A DNA stretch of 64,000 nt from Papaver somniferum (lineage: Eukaryota; Streptophyta; Magnoliopsida; Ranunculales; Papaveraceae). The position numbers were made by a program, and so were the translations under genes. This document shows positions 1 to 11,355 of the stretch, piece after piece; the stretch's first letter is position 1, and each line of letters opens with the position of its first letter. The notes under the pieces were generated by a model that saw only the letters and a program-made list of their open reading frames with translations, searched no databases and was not told the DNA's origin. The stretch covers positions 157,568,406-157,632,405 of the forward strand of contig NC_039363.1 in assembly GCF_003573695.1 (NCBI RefSeq), read 5' to 3'.

Positions 1-48
1 ATAATTATAAAACAAAAATACATACAACTCCGTCTCTCGAGCCTACGG
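1..48 (-). mobile_element. Distal piece of element B 3' region
   Basis: These bases continue directly from 20237 onward once the array A and one copy of its target duplication are removed. The joined flank reads in the minus direction like the 3' non-coding region of array A upstream of its polypurine tract. The B interior therefore continues past the left window edge, where its 3' LTR should lie. Nothing else is visible. Confidence 0.6.
44..48. repeat. Target-site duplication TACGG, left
   Basis: TACGG lies immediately before the TG of the first LTR (49). The same five bases follow the final CA of the last LTR at 20232-20236. A 5-bp duplication is typical of LTR retrotransposon integration and shows that 49-20231 derives from one original insertion. 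Confidence 0.85.
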
Positions 49-662
49 TGATAGACGCATTTATGTGTCTAATATAGCTCATTTGTATATATTGTTAGTA
101 CTCGATATTGTACTTATTTGGTTATTTTATGTATTTGTAGGTGTTTTTGGAAAATAATCTCTTGCGGCGAATTTGGCTAAAAATGTGGCATTTGGACCTC
201 CGTTGATAACGTACCGGAAGCGCCTCAGAAGTGTACCGGAAGTATCCCAGAAATACCCCGGAGGAACCCCGAAAAAAATGCGGAAAATGCCCCAGAGGAC
301 ACTTGCTATACGGACCCTTGATTTTGGATAAGGGGATTGAGTAATTGTGAATTGACTTGATGAAGCATGTTGGGTTTTAGTAACTTTTGATGTTTTATAC
401 TTTTTAATTACAATTATTACTTCAAAAACTTATTTGAGGCAAATATTAGAATTGATTTTAAAGATAAAATTGCATAAGAACTATTTAGAGTTTACTATTA
501 AAATGGTCATTGGTGGAATCCTAGTCTTGGTGTTTTTCTCCAAAACTTTGAATTATTTTATTTAGTTGCCTGTTTAATTTAAATCTATAAAAATTGTTTT
601 CTTCACAAGTCTGAAAAGACCCAGTTTTTACCACTACTACAATCACTTTTGATAAACCATCA
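49..662 (+). repeat. LTR1 of array A, internally deleted
   Basis: It begins TGATAGACGC and ends ATAAACCATCA, like the other three LTRs, but is only 614 bp against about 1.63 kb. The sequence jumps after GGATAAGGGG (near 340) straight to ATTGAGTAATTG. About 1.02 kb is lost, including the TATA box TATATAAG and the stretch after it. The outermost 5' LTR therefore lacks its core promoter. Confidence 0.85.
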
Positions 663-668
663 AATTTT

Positions 669-685
669 TGGCGCCGCCGACGCGG
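669..685 (+). other. Primer-binding site, tRNA-Asp-like
   Basis: TGGCGCCG starts 6 nt after the LTR end. The first eight bases match the complement of the plant tRNA-Asp 3' end used by Athila elements; the following bases differ. The same site occurs at 12986-13002 in interior 2. Confidence 0.7.
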
Positions 686-1789
686 ATTTGTGTTTAGTTA
701 GCATTTTTTTTTTTAGATTTTTTTATTTTTTTTATTTTTGTTCTTCTTTACGTTTTTGGTTTTTTTTGTTTCCTTGCAGATTTTTGAAGATTGGAGCGAA
801 AGACAATTTTGCCAAAGCTTGTGGTGATTTACTTAAAGTTTGGGAGCGAAAAGCAAAGCTAAAGGAGCGAAAGAAGAAGATTTTCTTTATTTTGTAAAAG
901 AGAGAAAAAAAAAGAGAGACATTTTTATTTTTGTATTTTTTTTTTAGACTTTCTTTTCTTTTGTATTTTTTTTATGGACTTTGGACATTAATTTTGGGAC
1001 ATTTTTATTTTTATTTTTAAACCCTACGGAAGGGTACCCTTAAATATAAACTGTTTGCAGGGAAGGACGGTGATTACAATATCACCTCGGCCCCTCGGGT
1101 TCGCACACGGCATAGGAGTCGTGGCCCGAGTCGACTTCAGCGGTTCTTCGCCCGTCTGGTACGGGAGGTAAAATTCTAAACACCCGCGAATCTCCTGCAA
1201 GCGGGTTACTGGACTCCTTAAGGTGAATATATGCTGAGGACTTGAATATGGACTGTTTTTAAATTCCTAGTAAAGGGCAAGGACTGGACCATATAAGATA
1301 AGGGTTCGGATTTCATCACCGCTCCCTTCTTGCCCGTCTTAGGAAAACGAAACCTAAAGCGAACCTAAGCCTAAAATTTGGACTAGAAAGAGACCTATAG
1401 GGTATCGAGCTTAACAGGACAATCATTCGAAAAATATTGGTTACTCTTTTAAGCACACCTCGAAGTTCTTGACGGTTTCTGCGAGTTGAATGCGTGACTG
1501 CGCCGCATTGGATCGGTGAGGTTTTGGGTATCAAAGCTCCACTGAGCTTCCCTCGCCTCGATTCAACTCGCTTTAACTCGGATTGATTCCAGAGGGGTTT
1601 GCTTAAATTGTAACGAATTCCCTTTCGAAGGATTAGAAGCTGGTCTAGAAACAATCTAAGTGGAGCCATCATGCTTGTTGTTTGCTAGAAATCTTTAGGT
1701 TTGTTGTGGTAAAGTCGAGTCAGCCTGCTGTGTGTTTGCTAGAACCTTCCTGTTAGGATTTTTATTTCTTTTTGAATTCTTTTTAGTGT
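686..1789 (+). other. 5' leader of interior 1
   Basis: This is an untranslated leader before gag with T-rich stretches (700-980) and a GC-richer middle (1020-1210). It is nearly identical to 13003-14109. Short ORFs on either strand have no recognisable product and are not reported as genes. Confidence 0.6.
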
Positions 1790-4700
1790 ATGCCCGATTT
1801 TGTTAGGGCTTGGAAAAGAGATACTCTAGGTCGATTGATTAGCGAAAAACCTAGTAGTTCTTCTGATTTAAGCAGGGAGCTCGAAGATTCTTCTTTTGAG
1901 AGCCCTGTTTTTGGAAACTTCTGTTTTGAGAATCTGTCTCTTTGTGAGGATAGTACCCCTAGTACTTCTGTTGTGCCAGCGATGGCAACCTTGAAAGATT
2001 ACATGTTCCCAACTAGGACCAACCGAGCTTCATGCATTAAATTGCCAGCCACTACGGCTAATTTCGAGATAAAACCTAGTATTCTTCAGATGATCCCTAT
2101 ATTCTTAGGAAAAGATGATGAGAACCCTTATTTCCATATTAGGGACTTTGAGGAAATCTGTGGGACAATTAGAATAAAAGACCTTACTGATGAAGTCTTG
2201 AAACTTAAAATGTTTCCCTTTTCCTTGAGAGATAAATCCAAGACCTGGCTTAATAACCTACCGTCTGAATCCATAGAAACATGGCAGGAACTTATCGCTG
2301 CCTTCTATATGAAATTCTACCCTAAGCATAAAACTGCAGCTGTTAGGCAGAAAATTAGTGCTAGTGTGCAACAAGAGGGAGAGTCTCTGTATAGGTTTTT
2401 AGAGCGATTCAATGATCTCCTATCTCAGTGTCCTCACCATGGATTTGATAATATGAAACTTGTACAGATTATTTATGATGGTTTAGACTATTCGACCAAA
2501 TCCATGGTTGAGTCTATGTGCGCTGGTGAGTTCACTAGTAAAAATGCTGATGATGCTTTTACCTTCTTAGGAGCTATCGCTGAAAAATCCCAACAGTGGG
2601 AATCTTGTGTTGAACCCCCTAAAAGACTCTTAGTTAATAGAAGTAGCACCAATATGGTAGATACGAGTTTTGCGTCAGATGCTAAGTTTGCTGCTTTGTC
2701 CAGAAGGTTAGAAGCTTTAGAAATGGGTCAGTCTAAAAATAGGCCCCTTGTTGAACCTAATAGAGCCTCTCAAGTCTCTAGTTGTGGAATAGAGCCCGAT
2801 AATTCATTTTGGGAAGGTCAGGTTAGTGAAGAACAAGCCCATGTTGTCTATAACAATGCTAGGTTTGAGAACCGTCAGAAGTTTGACCCATACTCAGAAA
2901 CCTACAACCCTGGTTGGAGAAACCATCCTAATTTCTCTTGGTCTAAGGGCCAGAGTCAAGGCCAGTCTAGCAATTCTCAGCCTCCCCCAGGTTTTGGTTT
3001 TAATAACTCTTCAGGTCAAACCCAGTTTCAGAACACTTCCGAGAAAAAGATCTCTACCTTAGAGGATACTCTCACTATGTTAGCAAATAACCATGAAATG
3101 CTAACAAAGAACCACATGAGCTTTCAACAAGAAACTAGGCAAGAATTGAAGAATAATTCCCAGAGTCTTGCCAAATTAGAACTTCAAGTAGGACAAATAG
3201 CTAAGTTCATAAGTGAGAGAGAAGATGGAAGGTTCCCTAGTCGTACTGATCCCAACCCAAAAGGAGAGAAATCGTACAATCATGTGAATGCTGTCACAAC
3301 CCTTAGGAGTGGAAAGAAAGTTGACAACAAGGTTGCCATGCCTGATAGTGAACATGATGTAGTTCACCCTGCTGAGCCAGAAAATGAGGAGACTGATAGA
3401 GTCTCCAAGGAGACCAATGAGGGTCATGTTGAGCCCGACTTTGTTCCCAGAGCCCAATTCCCACAGCTGCTAGTTCCGACTAAGAGGGAGTCCAACTTTA
3501 ATGATATATTGGAGGTTTTTAAGCAGGTTAATATCAACCTTCCATTATTAGATGCAATTAGGCAGATTCCCTCTTATGCCAAGTTCCTTAAGGACTTGTG
3601 TACGCGAAAGGGTAAGCTCAGTGTCCAGAAGAAAGCCTTCATAGCTAGTCATGTGAGTTCTATTATTCAGAATACCACTACTCCTAAGTATAAAGACCCA
3701 GGGTCCCCTACCATTTCTTGTACAATAGGTAAGTACCGTGTTGAGAAAGCGTTGCTTGACTTAGGAGCCAGTGTGAACTTACTGCCATACCATGTGTACC
3801 TTAAGCTAGGACTTGGTGAGATGAAACCTACCCAGATAACACTCCAGTTAGCTGATAGGTCCGTTAAAATCCCTCGTGGTGTGATCGAGGATGTTCTTAT
3901 TGAGGTCGACAAGTTTATTTATCCAGTGNNNNNNNNNNCGATGGCAACTTTGAAAGATTACATGTTCCCAACTAGGACCAACCGAGCTTCATGCATTAAA
4001 TTGCCAGCCACTACGGCTAATTTTGAGATAAAACCTAGTATTCTTCAGATGATCCCTATATTCTTAGGAAAAGATGATGAGAACCCTTATTTTCATATTA
4101 GGGACTTTGAGGAAATCTGTGGGACAATTAGAATAAAAGACCTTACTGATGAAGTCTTGAAACTTAAAATGTTTCCCTTTTCCTTGAGAGATAAAGCCAA
4201 GACCTGGCTTAACAACCTACCGTCTGAATCCATAGAAACATGGCAGGAACTTATCGCTGCCTTCTATATGAAATTCTACCCTAAGCATAAAACTGCAGCT
4301 GTTAGGCAGAAAATTAGTGCTAGTGTGCAACAAGAGGGAGAGTCTCTTTATAGGTTTTTAGAGCGATTCAATGATCTCCTATCTCAGTGTCCTCACCATG
4401 GATTTGATAATATGAAACTTGTACAGATTATTTTTGATGGTTTAGACTATTCGACCAAAGCCATGGTTGAGTCTATGTGCGCTGGTGAGTTCACTAGTAA
4501 AAATGCTGATGATGCTTTTACCTTCTTAGGAGCTATCGCTGAAAAATCCCAACAGTGGGAATCTTGTGTTGAACCCCCTAAAAGACTCTTAGTTAATAGA
4601 AGTAGCACCAATATGGTAGATACGAGTTTTGCGTCAGATTCTAAGTTTGCTGCTTTGTCCAGAAGGTTAGAAGCTTTAGAAATGGGTCAGTCTAAAAATA

Positions 4701-6970
4701 GGCCCCTTGTTGAACCTAATAGAGCCTCTCAAGTCTCTAGTTGTGGAATAGAGCCCGATAATTCATTTTGGGAAGGTCAGGTTAGTGAAGAACAAGCCCA
4801 TGTTGTCTATAACAATGCTAGGTTTGAGAACCGTCAGAAGTTTGACCCATACTCAGAAACCTACAACCCTGGTTGGAGAAACCATCCTAATTTCTCTTGG
4901 TCTAAGGGCCAGAGTCAAGGCCAGTCTAGCAATTCTCAGCCTCCCCCAGGTTTTGGTTTTAATAACTCTTCAGGTCAAACCCAGTTTCAGAACACTTCCG
5001 AGAAAAAGATCTCTACCTTAGAGGATACTCTCACTATGTTAGCAAATAACCATGAAATGCTAACAAAGAACCACATGAGCTTTCAACAAGAAACTAGGCA
5101 AGAATTGAAGAATAATTCCCAGAGTCTTGCCAAATTAGAACTTCAAGTAGGACAAATAGCTAAGTTCATAAGTGAGAGAGAAGATGGAAGGTTCCCTAGT
5201 CGTACTGATCCCAACCCAAAAGGAGAGAAATCGTACAATCATGTGAATGCTGTCACAACCCTTAGGAGTGGAAAGAAAGTTGACAACAAGGTTGCCATGC
5301 CTGATAGTGAACATGCTGTAGTTCACCCTGCTGAGCCAGAAAATGAGGAGACTGATAGAGTCTCCAAGGAGACCAATGAGGGTCCTGTTGAGCCCAGCTT
5401 TGTTCCCAGAGCCCCATTCCCACAGCTGCTAGTTCCGACTAAGAGGGAGTCCAACTTTAATGATATATTGGAGGTTTTTAAGCAGGTTAATATCAACCTT
5501 CCATTATTAGATGCAATTAGGCAGATTCCCTCTTATGCCAAGTTCCTTAAGGACTTGTGTACGCAAAAGCGTAAGCTCAGTGTCCAGAAGAAAGCCTTCA
5601 TAGCTAGTCATGTGAGTTCTATTATTCAGAATACCACTACTCCTAAGTATAAAGACCCAGGGTCCCCTGCCATTTCTTGTACAATAGGTAAGTACCGTGT
5701 TGAGAAAGCGTTGCTTGACTTAGGATCCAGTGTGAACTTACTGCCATACCATGTGTACCTTAAGCTAGGACTTGGTGAGATGAAACCTACCCAGATAACA
5801 CTCCAGTTAGCTGATAGGTCCGTTAAAATCCCTCGTGGTGTGATCGAGGATGTTCTTATTGAGGTCGACAAGTTTATTTATCCAGTGGATTTCGTGGTCC
5901 TAGATACCCAACCTGTCCCCGACCCAGAGAACCAAATACCTGTGATTTTAGGTCGCCCATTCTTAGCTACGTCTAATGCGATCATAAACTGTCGAAATGG
6001 TATTATGAATCTATCTTTTGGTAATATGACTATTGAGCTGAATATTTTTAATGTAAACAAGCTACATTCTGAGCTAGATAGCACATGTATTGAAGAGGTG
6101 AACATGATAGGAACCTTAGTTCAGGAGTCATTACCAAACATCGTACCGGAAAATACATTGAAGAGTTGTTTATCCCATTTTAGCCTGGATTTCGACGATG
6201 ATAGTAACATTGAACAAGTAAATGCTCTGTTGGATTCTGTTCCTATGTTAGATATTGATATATGGAAAGATAGGTTCGAACCATTACTAGCTTCTGAGTC
6301 TATCTTAATACCTTATTTAAAAGAGCCTCCTGAGTTGGAGTCTAATTATACATTTTTAGGCCCACCCGAGTCTTTCCCTGTGATTATAGCCTCCGATTTG
6401 GATAGTGATCAGGAAAGTAGTCCAGAGACCGTGCTTCAAGAAAATAAGGAAGCCTTAGAGTGGACCATAGAAGATATGAAGCAAGCTGAGGATGAACCAC
6501 CTGATTATGACTTAGAGAAAGCAATTGACCTTTTTCAAGAACCCGATGGTCTAGAAATTAGGAACATTGTGACTAGTCATTGTAGAGGCACCCAAAATTC
6601 TAAGTTTGGGGGTAGAGATTGTCAATTATCCCCAATAGAAGTCCCTAACTTGGGACTCAAGCCTAGTGCATCCGAGGTATCGCTTGAGTGTATTCAGACT
6701 CCACAACCTGATCCGCCTGATAATGTCCAGGAGAAAATCCAAATGTTAGAGACCCGTTTTTCGGATGAATCTGTTTGCCGAGACACTCATATGAAGCCCA
6801 AGTGGGCACCTCAGATAAATCCAGTTGTCTTGCGAGAAACTTTAGATCAGGTTTTGCTCTATCTGCTCATTTTTCTGATCTTGAGCATTTGTCTCCTATT
6901 TGTGGCAGTTCTATCTGGTCTTATGGACCCACAATTATTTCGACTATTGGTATACGACTTTGGAAGGTGA
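1790..6970 (+). CDS. gag-protease polyprotein with C-terminal membrane segment; contains assembly gap
   Basis: This is a retrotransposon capsid and aspartic protease polyprotein. It is open across ten N bases and 1726 residues long as read. It contains the gag region twice because 1980-3928 and 3939-5887 are near-identical. The undisturbed counterpart at 14110-17331 is 1073 residues; the difference of 1959 bp equals the duplicated unit plus the gap and happens to be a multiple of three. Visible parts are an N-terminal MPDFVRAW leader, retrotransposon gag domain, YNPGWRNHPNFSW motif, coiled-coil-like segment, retropepsin DLG(A/S)SVNLLP, a stub resembling the start of RT (ALEWTIEDMK) and a hydrophobic C-terminus. 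RT, RNase H and integrase are absent. The duplication is probably an assembly error rather than a real double gag. Confidence 0.75.
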   Translation: MPDFVRAWKRDTLGRLISEKPSSSSDLSRELEDSSFESPVFGNFCFENLSLCEDSTPSTSVVPAMATLKDYMFPTRTNRASCIKLPATTANFEIKPSILQMIPIFLGKDDENPYFHIRDFEEICGTIRIKDLTDEVLKLKMFPFSLRDKSKTWLNNLPSESIETWQELIAAFYMKFYPKHKTAAVRQKISASVQQEGESLYRFLERFNDLLSQCPHHGFDNMKLVQIIYDGLDYSTKSMVESMCAGEFTSKNADDAFTFLGAIAEKSQQWESCVEPPKRLLVNRSSTNMVDTSFASDAKFAALSRRLEALEMGQSKNRPLVEPNRASQVSSCGIEPDNSFWEGQVSEEQAHVVYNNARFENRQKFDPYSETYNPGWRNHPNFSWSKGQSQGQSSNSQPPPGFGFNNSSGQTQFQNTSEKKISTLEDTLTMLANNHEMLTKNHMSFQQETRQELKNNSQSLAKLELQVGQIAKFISEREDGRFPSRTDPNPKGEKSYNHVNAVTTLRSGKKVDNKVAMPDSEHDVVHPAEPENEETDRVSKETNEGHVEPDFVPRAQFPQLLVPTKRESNFNDILEVFKQVNINLPLLDAIRQIPSYAKFLKDLCTRKGKLSVQKKAFIASHVSSIIQNTTTPKYKDPGSPTISCTIGKYRVEKALLDLGASVNLLPYHVYLKLGLGEMKPTQITLQLADRSVKIPRGVIEDVLIEVDKFIYPVXXXXMATLKDYMFPTRTNRASCIKLPATTANFEIKPSILQMIPIFLGKDDENPYFHIRDFEEICGTIRIKDLTDEVLKLKMFPFSLRDKAKTWLNNLPSESIETWQELIAAFYMKFYPKHKTAAVRQKISASVQQEGESLYRFLERFNDLLSQCPHHGFDNMKLVQIIFDGLDYSTKAMVESMCAGEFTSKNADDAFTFLGAIAEKSQQWESCVEPPKRLLVNRSSTNMVDTSFASDSKFAALSRRLEALEMGQSKNRPLVEPNRASQVSSCGIEPDNSFWEGQVSEEQAHVVYNNARFENRQKFDPYSETYNPGWRNHPNFSWSKGQSQGQSSNSQPPPGFGFNNSSGQTQFQNTSEKKISTLEDTLTMLANNHEMLTKNHMSFQQETRQELKNNSQSLAKLELQVGQIAKFISEREDGRFPSRTDPNPKGEKSYNHVNAVTTLRSGKKVDNKVAMPDSEHAVVHPAEPENEETDRVSKETNEGPVEPSFVPRAPFPQLLVPTKRESNFNDILEVFKQVNINLPLLDAIRQIPSYAKFLKDLCTQKRKLSVQKKAFIASHVSSIIQNTTTPKYKDPGSPAISCTIGKYRVEKALLDLGSSVNLLPYHVYLKLGLGEMKPTQITLQLADRSVKIPRGVIEDVLIEVDKFIYPVDFVVLDTQPVPDPENQIPVILGRPFLATSNAIINCRNGIMNLSFGNMTIELNIFNVNKLHSELDSTCIEEVNMIGTLVQESLPNIVPENTLKSCLSHFSLDFDDDSNIEQVNALLDSVPMLDIDIWKDRFEPLLASESILIPYLKEPPELESNYTFLGPPESFPVIIASDLDSDQESSPETVLQENKEALEWTIEDMKQAEDEPPDYDLEKAIDLFQEPDGLEIRNIVTSHCRGTQNSKFGGRDCQLSPIEVPNLGLKPSASEVSLECIQTPQPDPPDNVQEKIQMLETRFSDESVCRDTHMKPKWAPQINPVVLRETLDQVLLYLLIFLILSICLLFVAVLSGLMDPQLFRLLVYDFGR
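1980..3928 (+). repeat. Direct repeat copy 1 abutting the N gap
   Basis: This 1949-bp stretch corresponds base for base, with only scattered substitutions, to 3939-5887. It ends exactly at the N run. One difference is KSKTWL here against KAKTWL in the second copy and in the 14110 gene. Confidence 0.85.
3929..3938. other. Assembly gap (10 N)
   Basis: Ten undetermined bases lie exactly at the junction of two near-identical 1.95-kb stretches. This suggests overlapping contig ends that were placed side by side rather than merged. Confidence 0.9.
3939..5887 (+). repeat. Direct repeat copy 2 after the N gap
   Basis: Second copy of the gag-protease stretch. It starts at CGATGGCAACT, the equivalent of 1979-1989 in copy 1, and continues into the rest of the ORF without a break. 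Confidence 0.85.
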
Positions 6971-7130
6971 AAATTCTTTTTGAGGTATTTGATGTCTAGC
7001 TAATGACTATAAATTTAGCATTTACTGGGAAGCTCCCGCGTTCATGTGATACGGTAATATCCTTCCTTATTTCTTTTCCCTCCAGTGGTAATAGTTTCTC
7101 CTTGTTCATGCTTTTATTTTCATCCTTAGA

Positions 7131-7170
7131 ACATTGAGGACAATGTAAGATTTAATTTTGGGGGTGGGGA
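7131..7170 (+). promoter_or_regulatory. Conserved hairpin plus internal G-rich tract, copy 1
   Basis: The perfect inverted repeat ACATTG/CAATGT around AGGA is followed by TTTAATTTTGGGGGTGGGG. The same arrangement occurs at 10161-10200, 17492-17530 and, on the other strand, in the divergent element B at 21991-22027. A second, internal polypurine tract or an RNA signal is inferred. Confidence 0.5.
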
Positions 7171-8257
7171 AGAAACACTTTTTGTTAGCTTTTAGTTGCA
7201 ATAAATAAACTCCAGAGCCTAGAAATTTATGCCTATTGAGGATTGCACTAACTAATCTAAGTGGATGGAAGCATTTTGATTGTAGGAGTTTGAGGAACCA
7301 ATCTGATTAGATGAAAACATCTAAAGAGTCTATTCATAAAAGCACAGAGCTCAGATGTTAGAAATAACATGATAGTTTCACCATATCTCGTTGAGTCCTT
7401 TTCACTTCTATTTTTATTTTATTTTGTTTTTAAACTATGTTTCTCTAAGTGATAGGTGGGGCCCACGATTCAAGTTGTTACCAATGCTAGGGTGAATTAG
7501 AGTGATTGAGATACCATGCAAAAAAGATAGAAAAAAGTTGAAAAAGAAAAAGAGAAAAAAAAAATGGTAGTTACCAAAAAGTTGAAAAAAAAAATTGAGA
7601 CCAGACCATTTGACCAAAAGGAACAAATTCAATAAAGTCGACCACTGGTACCCTTGTATATGCCAGTTGTGTTGACCTAGAGTTAGGTTATCGACCACCG
7701 GTTCCCTTGTATATGCCAGTGTGTTGATATTAGTCAGACTAATATCTCAATCCATTAGGATAGGTTCATTTTGGCGGAGGCCTTCAGACAGATATGGGAA
7801 ACGTCGTTCACTTAGTAAACATCAAAACCATCTATGTTTTTCTATATCCATCTTCTTGATCTAACCATGTGATTAGTTTTGACTCCGAATATGATGTCCA
7901 TAGTGCAACTATCTGAGTAGAGCTCTGTCACTTTATATGAATTTTAGTATGCTTGAGTGCAAACTCGTGTACAGCAATTGGAATTTCGCATCAGGGTACT
8001 TCTTCCTGTAGTCAATAAGTATGCCAACCAAGGAGATTCTTTAGTGCCTTCCAAGGTTCTGCGTAGATAGCTAAGGTCTGGAGTACAGGTTTTGTGGGTA
8101 TATCTCTGGTAAGCCCTCCCGAGACTATAACTCGGCCACTAGGGCCACCTAGGGGTTTAAAGGCTTATTGCATACGCTAAATGCAATCGACGATGCCTGC
8201 GACAGTGAGTTAGGATTTTATTTTGTAGTTTTGATTTGCTCGGGACTAGCAAATAAT

Positions 8258-8272
8258 AAGTTTGGGGGTATT
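8258..8272 (+). other. Polypurine tract before LTR2
   Basis: AAGTTTGGGGGTATT ends directly before the TG of LTR2, the normal place for plus-strand priming. Identical tracts precede LTR3 and LTR4. Confidence 0.7.
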
Positions 8273-9913
8273 TGATAGACGCATTTATGTGTCTAATATA
8301 GCTCATTTGTATATATTGTTAGTACTCGATATTGTACTTATTTGGTTATTTTATGTATTTGTAGGTGTTTTTGGAAAATAATCTCTTGCGGCGAATTTGG
8401 CTAAAAATGTGGCATTTGGACCTCCGTTGATAACGTACCGTAAGCGCCTCAGAAGTGTACCGGAAGTATCCCAGAAATACCCCGGAGGAACCCCGAAAAA
8501 AAATGCGGAAAATGCCCCAGAGGACACTTGCTATACGGACCCTTGATTTTGGATAAGGGGTAACCTAATTACTAAGAGGTGACCCATTTCCAGGCATCTG
8601 CTAAAGGGAGACCAGCCACAGATAAGGGGAGGTCAACTTCTCAAATTCAAAAGAAAATTTTGGCGGGAAAAAAGGCAGCAGCGTCAACAGTTTTGGATCA
8701 AGGATTTGAGCGACCTAGCAGGCGATTCAATGGGAAAATTTGGTACCCATGGACTCTACAAGACATAAGGGACCTGTTAGAAGCGATTAGACCCATCTAA
8801 TTGGGCTGGATAAGTCATAAAATCCACACAAAGTCAAGACAGTGCACACGGTCCCTGTTTAGGGTTTTGAATTGGTTTGAAAGATTTGGGAGAGATTCTT
8901 GCGTGGGATATACTTCAAAACAGTTGAGTTCAAGTCAGAGAAGATTTTGGGAGCAATAGAATAGCTCACAGACGCATACAAAGATCGACAGATGGAATTA
9001 TTGTTCAAACTGCACGTGAAGAATAAGAGATTTATTCTCGAATTTGATCGAGTTTCTAGGGAATCTGAAGGCTATATAAGTGTTGGTTTACATCAAAGAA
9101 AGGTTAGAAACTTTTAGGAGAGAGTTTAGAGTCGATGAGAGCCTAGGAGAAGCAATTATAGAGGAGACAACGCTGCTGCTGCTGCTGCCATTAAAGCTTC
9201 TGAAGAACACGAAGAACAGACTCGCAGAGTCAGTCGTTCTTCAGCAGACTTATTTTCATACCACTGTCGTTGTTTCACAGCATTAGATAGTTATCGTTTA
9301 CAGCAGTCTTAAATTACCATACTCTTTTGTAACAGTGGCGCTGTAACACCACTACAGCGTTGCAAATTCCTTTTTCATCTTATATTCATCAATAAGAACA
9401 CCTATTTTAGCCATGAATTTATCTTGTGAGTGTGTTTTTGGGATGAGGAGCTAAACCCATTAGCCAAGGCGACGGAGGAAGCCATTGGTCCTTATTTATG
9501 GTATAATTCTAACTTTATTATTTATTTGCAATATTATTACATGATTATTTGCATGGAATTTTAATTGAAAAATTGATTTTTATTGAATAATTGTGATTCA
9601 TTTTGATGGAGCATGCTTAGTTTAAGACTCTTGATGTTTCATGCTTGGTGTTTACATTTATTACTTCAAAAATCTACAAAAGGCATAATATTAGAATCAC
9701 TCTAAAAGAAAAATTGCATGAATATTAATTATTAGAATTTATCAAATAATGGGTCAATGGTGGAATCCAAGTCTTGGTGTTTTTCTCTAAAGGTTTGAAC
9801 TATTTTATTTATTTGTGTGTTTAATTTAAATCTAAAAAAAATTGTTTTCTTCACAAGTCTGAAAAGACCCCTTTTTACCACTACTACTACAATCACTATT
9901 TGAAAAACCATCA
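8273..9913 (+). repeat. LTR2 of array A, mosaic 3' end
   Basis: It is 1641 bp from TGATAGACGC to AAAACCATCA. The TATA box TATATAAG is at 9073-9080 and a GCTGCTGCTG run follows near 9170. The first 1.1 kb is nearly identical to LTR3 and LTR4. From about 9365 onward it differs at many positions and by small indels, unlike the close match between LTR3 and LTR4. Recombination or conversion with another subfamily is inferred. Confidence 0.8.
9073..9080 (+). promoter_or_regulatory. TATA box of LTR2
   Basis: TATATAAG lies in GAAGGCTATATAAGTGTTGG, about 800 bp into the LTR. The same box occurs at 12156-12163 and 19399-19406 and is missing from LTR1. Confidence 0.55.

Positions 9914-11355
<1,442 letters not shown>

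Larger units (their letters stand above)
6971..8272 (+). other. 3' non-coding region of interior 1 with hairpin motif and polypurine tract
   Basis: No coding capacity is visible. At 7131-7146 ACATTGAGGACAATGT forms a 6-bp stem with an AGGA loop, followed by a G-rich tract ending near 7170. An A-rich microsatellite lies at 7517-7600. A pair of related segments containing CCACTGGTACCCTTG and CCACCGGTTCCCTTG lies at 7638-7720. The region ends with the polypurine tract AAGTTTGGGGGTATT just before LTR2. Confidence 0.65.

Noticed and set aside
1316..1672. 118-residue minus-strand ORF, repeated at 13636-13992
   Set aside because: It is antisense to the gag leader and present twice only because the two leaders are near-identical copies. 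No recognisable domain.
9080..9286. 68-residue ORF conserved in LTR2, LTR3 and LTR4 just after the TATA box
   Set aside because: Conservation is explained by the near-identity of the LTRs. It contains the GCTGCTG run read as poly-leucine and has no domain. A translated LTR leader cannot be excluded, but it is not supported.
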